NCBI GenBank assembly: GCA_964384205.1
Contig: CAYLKS010000011.1
Location: 1-63,011 of the forward strand
Direction: 5' to 3'
Source of the DNA: CAYLKS01 sp964384205 [NCBI: uncultured bacterium]
Lineage (GTDB): Bacteria; JAGOEH01
Length of the DNA: 63,011 nt
Shown here: one piece after another, positions 59,646-63,011 of the stretch
How positions within the stretch are numbered: position 1 is the first letter of the stretch
How the letters are laid out: the number at the start of each line of letters is the position of its first letter
Notes under the pieces: generated by a model
Database searches by the model: none
Told to the model about the DNA's origin: nothing
The model's input: only the letters and a program-made list of their open reading frames with translations
Translations under genes and position numbers: made by a program

Positions 59646-60727
59646 TAAAAATAGGAATTGTTGGTCTTGGTTTAATGGGTGGTTCCCTTGCTTCTTCTAT
59701 TAAAAAATTTGTTACGGATTCTGAAATTTATGGTTTAGATTTACCTGATATTGAGAATATTGCTTTAGATAAAGGGATAATTGATTTTGCAGTTGATAAT
59801 GTTGAGGATTTTCCGGAAGGTTTAGATATTTTATTTTTAGCAAGCCCTATTTCTGTTAATTTATCTTATTTAGATAGAATATCTAAAATTGAGAAATTAA
59901 AAAAAACATTAGTTACGGATCTTGGTTCTACAAAGGTGTCTTTTATGGAAAAGGCTCAGAAATTAGTTGAGAATGGTTATAATGTATTAGGCGGCCATCC
60001 TATGGTAGGTTCTGAAAAGTCAGGGATTGAGGCCATAAACCCATATCTTTATCAGAATGCAGTTTATATTTTATGTTTACCTGATGGTTTTGATATTGAT
60101 AGCAAGAATTTTAAACTTTTTATAGATATTTTGTATACAATAGGTGCACGAATTATTAAATTGGATGCGCACAAACATGATTTTATTATATCGAGGATAA
60201 GTCATTTGCCTCATATTATTGCTGTTAGCTTGATTAATTTTATAGAAAAATATCCAGATAGTCAAAGTTTTTATAAATTTGCAGGCGGTGGTTATAGGGA
60301 TTTAACCAGAATCGCTAATAGTTCAGTCTCTTTATGGAAAGATATATTATTGAATAATAAGGGAAATGTTATATCTTCTATAAATGATTTTATTGAATAT
60401 TTATATGATATTATAGATTTTCTTAAAGATGGTAAGATAGAGAAGGAATTACAGAAAGCTCGAAGAGTGAGGGCGGAATTGCCAGCCGATAATAAGGGGT
60501 TTATTAATCCATTGTCGAGTATTAGAGTTGAGATTGAGGATAAAGTGGGAGTTTTGTCTGATATAACTACAATTTTAGCAGGAGCCGGAATTAGCATAAA
60601 AGATATTGCAATATTGAAAATTAGAGAGAATTTAGGAGGTGTTTTAGAATTATCTTTTGATGACTTTAAAACTGCTAATAAAGCAAAATTTTTATTAAAT
60701 CAAAAAGGTTATGAAATTATTACTTAA
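59642..60727 (+). CDS. tyrA: Prephenate dehydrogenase with C-terminal ACT domain
   Basis: A 361-residue NAD(P)-dependent enzyme converting prephenate to 4-hydroxyphenylpyruvate. It has GIVGLGLMGGSLASS (nucleotide site, residues 5-19), LFLASPISVN, DLGSTKVSF, GGHPMVGSEKSG with the catalytic His, and RISHLPHIIAVSL. The helical dimer domain shows AGGGYRDLTRIANSSVSLWKDI. Residues about 290-361 are an ACT domain (IRVEIEDKVGVLSDITTILA) that may bind tyrosine for feedback inhibition. It is coupled to aroF at its start and overlaps the next gene by 17 bases at its end. Confidence 0.94.
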   Translation: MIKIGIVGLGLMGGSLASSIKKFVTDSEIYGLDLPDIENIALDKGIIDFAVDNVEDFPEGLDILFLASPISVNLSYLDRISKIEKLKKTLVTDLGSTKVSFMEKAQKLVENGYNVLGGHPMVGSEKSGIEAINPYLYQNAVYILCLPDGFDIDSKNFKLFIDILYTIGARIIKLDAHKHDFIISRISHLPHIIAVSLINFIEKYPDSQSFYKFAGGGYRDLTRIANSSVSLWKDILLNNKGNVISSINDFIEYLYDIIDFLKDGKIEKELQKARRVRAELPADNKGFINPLSSIRVEIEDKVGVLSDITTILAGAGISIKDIAILKIRENLGGVLELSFDDFKTANKAKFLLNQKGYEIIT

Positions 60728-61967
60728 TTTATTTAAAATTATAATTGTGTGGTTTTTTGTAATAGTTATATTGATATTAATTAATAATAGATATTCGAAA
60801 CCGAAGGTTGGAACTAAAGTAGTATCAACAAGAAATTTAGTTGATAATATTTTTGCCAGTTTTTCTGTAGAGGAAATTACTCCGGATACTTTTTGTGAAA
60901 GCTGGGTCGATAATGATGGAGATGGCATTTTTAATCCTTTAATAGATGATTTTTTAGATGATAATAATAATAATAAATTTGATGCTATTTATCTTGCAGG
61001 TTTAAATAAAGGGCGAGCAGTGAAGTTTATTAAAGATAAGTTATATTTAGTTGTTTTTTTGATTTTAGCAGATCAGAATTTTTGTATTATTAATTATGAT
61101 GGTTTCGGTCTTTCTGATCAGGATATTTATAGAATAAAGAAAAATATAAAGAAGAGGTTCAATATTGAAAATATTCTTTTTTTGCCAAATAGGAATTATA
61201 ATATGCCGGATTTATTAGGATATTGGGGAATTTTGAATAAAGGAGGCATTAATAAAAGTTATTTTCAATTTTTTGAATTTAAAATTTATGAGGGGATTAA
61301 GAATGCATTAGAAGAGCCTAAAAGATTTAAATTATATGAGAAAAAGGATAAAAGTAGAGCTCTTTTAGCTTATAAGTTAGAATTTGACAATGAAGATAGT
61401 TTATTTATACTTTTTACACCAAAACAATTTCAAAGAATTTATAATAATTATATTGCTACAGATTATTATAATGATATTAGATTATATCTTGGAAATAATG
61501 TGATATTTATAAATTATAATAAACACAATAGAAATGTGGATAGAAGATCTATTTATAGTTTTATTGTCGATCTTAAATATGATTTAGGAAAGGTAGATAC
61601 TATAGATATTCATTTGATTAATGAAGATTTTTATTTATCTATTTTTGATTTTGATTATTTATTAGATTTTTATTCAAGAAAAGTCAAAAGAGATGTGTAT
61701 TTTTTTACAGATTTAAAATCAAATTTACAGTTTTTTTGTTTTAATAATAATAAAATATTTTTATTGAATACAGAATATTTTCCCTTGATAGATAAAAAGT
61801 TTGTTAATTTGTTGGGTGATAGGGGTAGGATTTTTTTTGTTGAATTATCAACTGATTATCTTATAAGGAAAGATGATGATTTATTTCAAAAAATAGTATT
61901 AAAAAAATTATGGGATATAGAAGAAAATTTTGAAGTAGATTTAATACAAGAATTAGAAAGTCAGTAA
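60711..61967 (+). CDS. Membrane-anchored protein with ceramidase-like N-terminal pattern
   Basis: A 418-residue protein with one N-terminal transmembrane helix (about 5-25) and an otherwise soluble body. Residues 50-150 follow the layout of bacterial neutral/alkaline ceramidase-like N-terminal domains: FSVEEITPD, a calcium-loop-like DNDGDGIFNPLIDD and DDNNNNKFDAIYLAGLNKGR, then a hydrophobic strand pair (LYLVVFLILADQNF) and NYDGFGLSDQDIYRIKKNI. The catalytic Ser and metal His positions of true ceramidases are not clear here, so it may be inactive or a different hydrolase. The rest is Asp/Asn/Phe-rich without known domains. It overlaps tyrA by 17 bases. No sphingolipid gene is near. Confidence 0.5.
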   Translation: MKLLLNLFKIIIVWFFVIVILILINNRYSKPKVGTKVVSTRNLVDNIFASFSVEEITPDTFCESWVDNDGDGIFNPLIDDFLDDNNNNKFDAIYLAGLNKGRAVKFIKDKLYLVVFLILADQNFCIINYDGFGLSDQDIYRIKKNIKKRFNIENILFLPNRNYNMPDLLGYWGILNKGGINKSYFQFFEFKIYEGIKNALEEPKRFKLYEKKDKSRALLAYKLEFDNEDSLFILFTPKQFQRIYNNYIATDYYNDIRLYLGNNVIFINYNKHNRNVDRRSIYSFIVDLKYDLGKVDTIDIHLINEDFYLSIFDFDYLLDFYSRKVKRDVYFFTDLKSNLQFFCFNNNKIFLLNTEYFPLIDKKFVNLLGDRGRIFFVELSTDYLIRKDDDLFQKIVLKKLWDIEENFEVDLIQELESQ

Positions 61968-61985
61968 AATAAGGAGGAATATATT

Positions 61986-62471
61986 ATGGAATTAAAAGAG
62001 ATTAGAATTGAAAAACCTGAGGATATGAATTTTATTTTAGGGCAATCTCATTTTATTAAGACAATTGAAGATTTATATGAAATTATTGTTTCAAGTGTAC
62101 CAGGAGCAAAATTTGGTATTGCTTTTAATGAAGCATCGGGGCCATGTTTGGTACGTTATGCTGGTACTGATGATAAATTAGTGGAGCTTGCTATTAAAAA
62201 TATTAAAAATATAGGAGCAGGACATTCGTTTATAATTTTTATGGATGGATTTTTCCCAATAAATATTTTAAATCAGATAAAAAATTGTCAGGAAGTGGCA
62301 CGTATTTATTGTGCTACAGCAAATCCCACTTATGTTATTGTTGCTGAAAATAGTCAGGGAAGGGGAATTATTGGTGTAATTGATGGTTTTTCTCCAAAAG
62401 GTATAGAAGAAGAAAAAGATATCAAAATTAGAAAGAGTTTTTTAAGAAAAATAGGATATAAAATTGAGTAA
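61986..62471 (+). CDS. Adenosine-specific kinase family protein (DUF355)
   Basis: A 161-residue protein of the DUF355 family, described in archaea and bacteria as adenosine-specific kinases. The family pattern is clear: [83 protein letters not shown] and [17 protein letters not shown]. Length is normal. Phosphorylation of adenosine to AMP is based on the family description and has not been checked here. AAGGAGGAATATATT precedes ATG 61986. The following cyclic-nucleotide-binding gene overlaps by eight bases. Confidence 0.85.
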   Translation: MELKEIRIEKPEDMNFILGQSHFIKTIEDLYEIIVSSVPGAKFGIAFNEASGPCLVRYAGTDDKLVELAIKNIKNIGAGHSFIIFMDGFFPINILNQIKNCQEVARIYCATANPTYVIVAENSQGRGIIGVIDGFSPKGIEEEKDIKIRKSFLRKIGYKIE

Positions 62472-62976
62472 TAAACTATCACAATCTCAATCAATTTTAT
62501 TTAAAATTTTAAATAAAATTCCTTTATTCGCAAATTTTTCTAATCAGAATAAGTTGTTATTGATTTCTGTATGTAAAAGTAAAAATTTTGCCGAAGGAGA
62601 TATAATTTTTAGAATAGATAGCGATCCAACTGAAATGTATTTAATTATTGCTGGATATGTTGATATTGTGCTGAGGAATAACCAAATTGTTGCTACTATT
62701 AAGCCTGGTGAACTTTTTGGTGAAATGGGAGTATTTACAGGAATGCCGAGGACAGCTACTGCTCTTGCAAAAACTGCTGTTAAGTCTTTCATAATTAAGA
62801 AAACTGAGCTTGATACTCTTACTTTACAATATCCTAAATTGGGGCGGGATCTTTTTAGAAATGTAATTGCTATGCTTGCTGCAAGAATTCGTGAAAATAA
62901 TGAATTAATTAAGAATTTGAATAAGGAAATCGATAGATTAGAGGAAAGAATAAAGGAATTGTCTGATAAAGGATAG
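62464..62976 (+). CDS. Cyclic-nucleotide-binding domain protein
   Basis: A 170-residue single-domain protein. The cNMP-binding beta-roll spans about 20-120 with [27 protein letters not shown]. The phosphate-binding cassette [19 protein letters not shown] (82-100) keeps the Glu (87) and Arg (96) that hold cAMP or cGMP. The C-terminal 40 residues form a charged coiled coil ([20 protein letters not shown]). There is no helix-turn-helix, so it is not a CRP-type DNA binder; it may regulate a partner protein. The start is TTG 62464, with AGGA at 62452-62455, since no ATG lies before the conserved domain. It overlaps the adenosine-kinase-like gene by eight bases. Confidence 0.88.
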   Translation: MSNKLSQSQSILFKILNKIPLFANFSNQNKLLLISVCKSKNFAEGDIIFRIDSDPTEMYLIIAGYVDIVLRNNQIVATIKPGELFGEMGVFTGMPRTATALAKTAVKSFIIKKTELDTLTLQYPKLGRDLFRNVIAMLAARIRENNELIKNLNKEIDRLEERIKELSDKG

Positions 62977-63011
62977 AAGTTTTATTTTTTCGTTCTTTTA
63001 TTGAATATTTT

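Overview
The window is a strongly AT-rich piece of a Gram-negative (double-membrane) bacterial chromosome, most likely from the Fibrobacteres-Chlorobi-Bacteroidetes (FCB) superphylum or an allied candidate phylum. The evidence is an LpxC-FabZ fusion, several secreted proteins ending in type IX secretion (T9SS, Por) type A sorting domains, a PorV/PorQ-family barrel, a TonB receptor with an N-terminal carboxypeptidase-regulatory-like domain, and a histidine kinase with the HQLGTP H-box common in that group. Unlike typical Bacteroidetes, most genes have clear Shine-Dalgarno sequences (AAGGAG/GGAGG). Upstream of several units stands a sigma70-like promoter, (C)TTGAC[AT]-16/17-TA[AT]NNT. TGA works as a stop (for example at 43800, 45999 and 59645). 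I cannot name the phylum from sequence alone. I saw no rRNA, tRNA, CRISPR array, insertion sequence or phage gene.

Layout. 1-574: AT-rich leader with two promoter-like sites. 575-6790: a three-gene unit (TonB-dependent receptor, T9SS-sorted Fn3 protein, PorV/PorQ barrel), each gene preceded by a similar run of G, closed by a strong terminator. 6859-11333: lipoprotein, nucleotide-sugar epimerase and clan GH-D glycosidase. 11407-13498 (minus): pyrD and a REC-GGDEF diguanylate cyclase. 13639-16991: sodium-pumping oxaloacetate decarboxylase oadG-oadA-oadB. 17008-21897 (minus): a tightly coupled seven-gene operon (AMMECR1 domain, UPF0104 membrane protein, plant-type hydroxypyruvate reductase, 53-residue membrane protein, PHP phosphoesterase, diacylglycerol-kinase-like lipid kinase, small exported helical protein). 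22010-27616 (minus): a 1868-residue T9SS-sorted repeat protein. 27879-28788: a decayed PAS-GGDEF gene. 28929-33648: Na+/Ca2+ antiporter, serS, histidine kinase, folC. 33744-37640: rocD and a GH13 lipoprotein.

37770-51361 is a nearly gap-free run: bamA, ompH/skp, lpxD, lpxC-fabZ, lpxA, a DciA-like gene, gyrB, a phytol-kinase/DUF92 fusion, a lipoprotein, an outer-membrane barrel, ftsB/divIC and an M23 peptidase. It joins outer-membrane assembly, lipid A synthesis, replication and division. 51538-58452: a 2304-residue T9SS-sorted protein. 58626-62976: aroF, tyrA, a ceramidase-like membrane protein, an adenosine-specific-kinase family protein and a cyclic-nucleotide-binding protein.

The most unusual points are: ftsB has no ATG/GTG/TTG start in front of its membrane segment and seems to begin at ATA or ATT behind a good ribosome-binding site; the phytol-kinase and DUF92 (VTE5/VTE6-type) halves are fused in one protein; the seven-gene minus-strand operon has an unfamiliar gene combination; and the antiporter mRNA may be leaderless. 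All functions are inferred from sequence motifs; nothing was searched.
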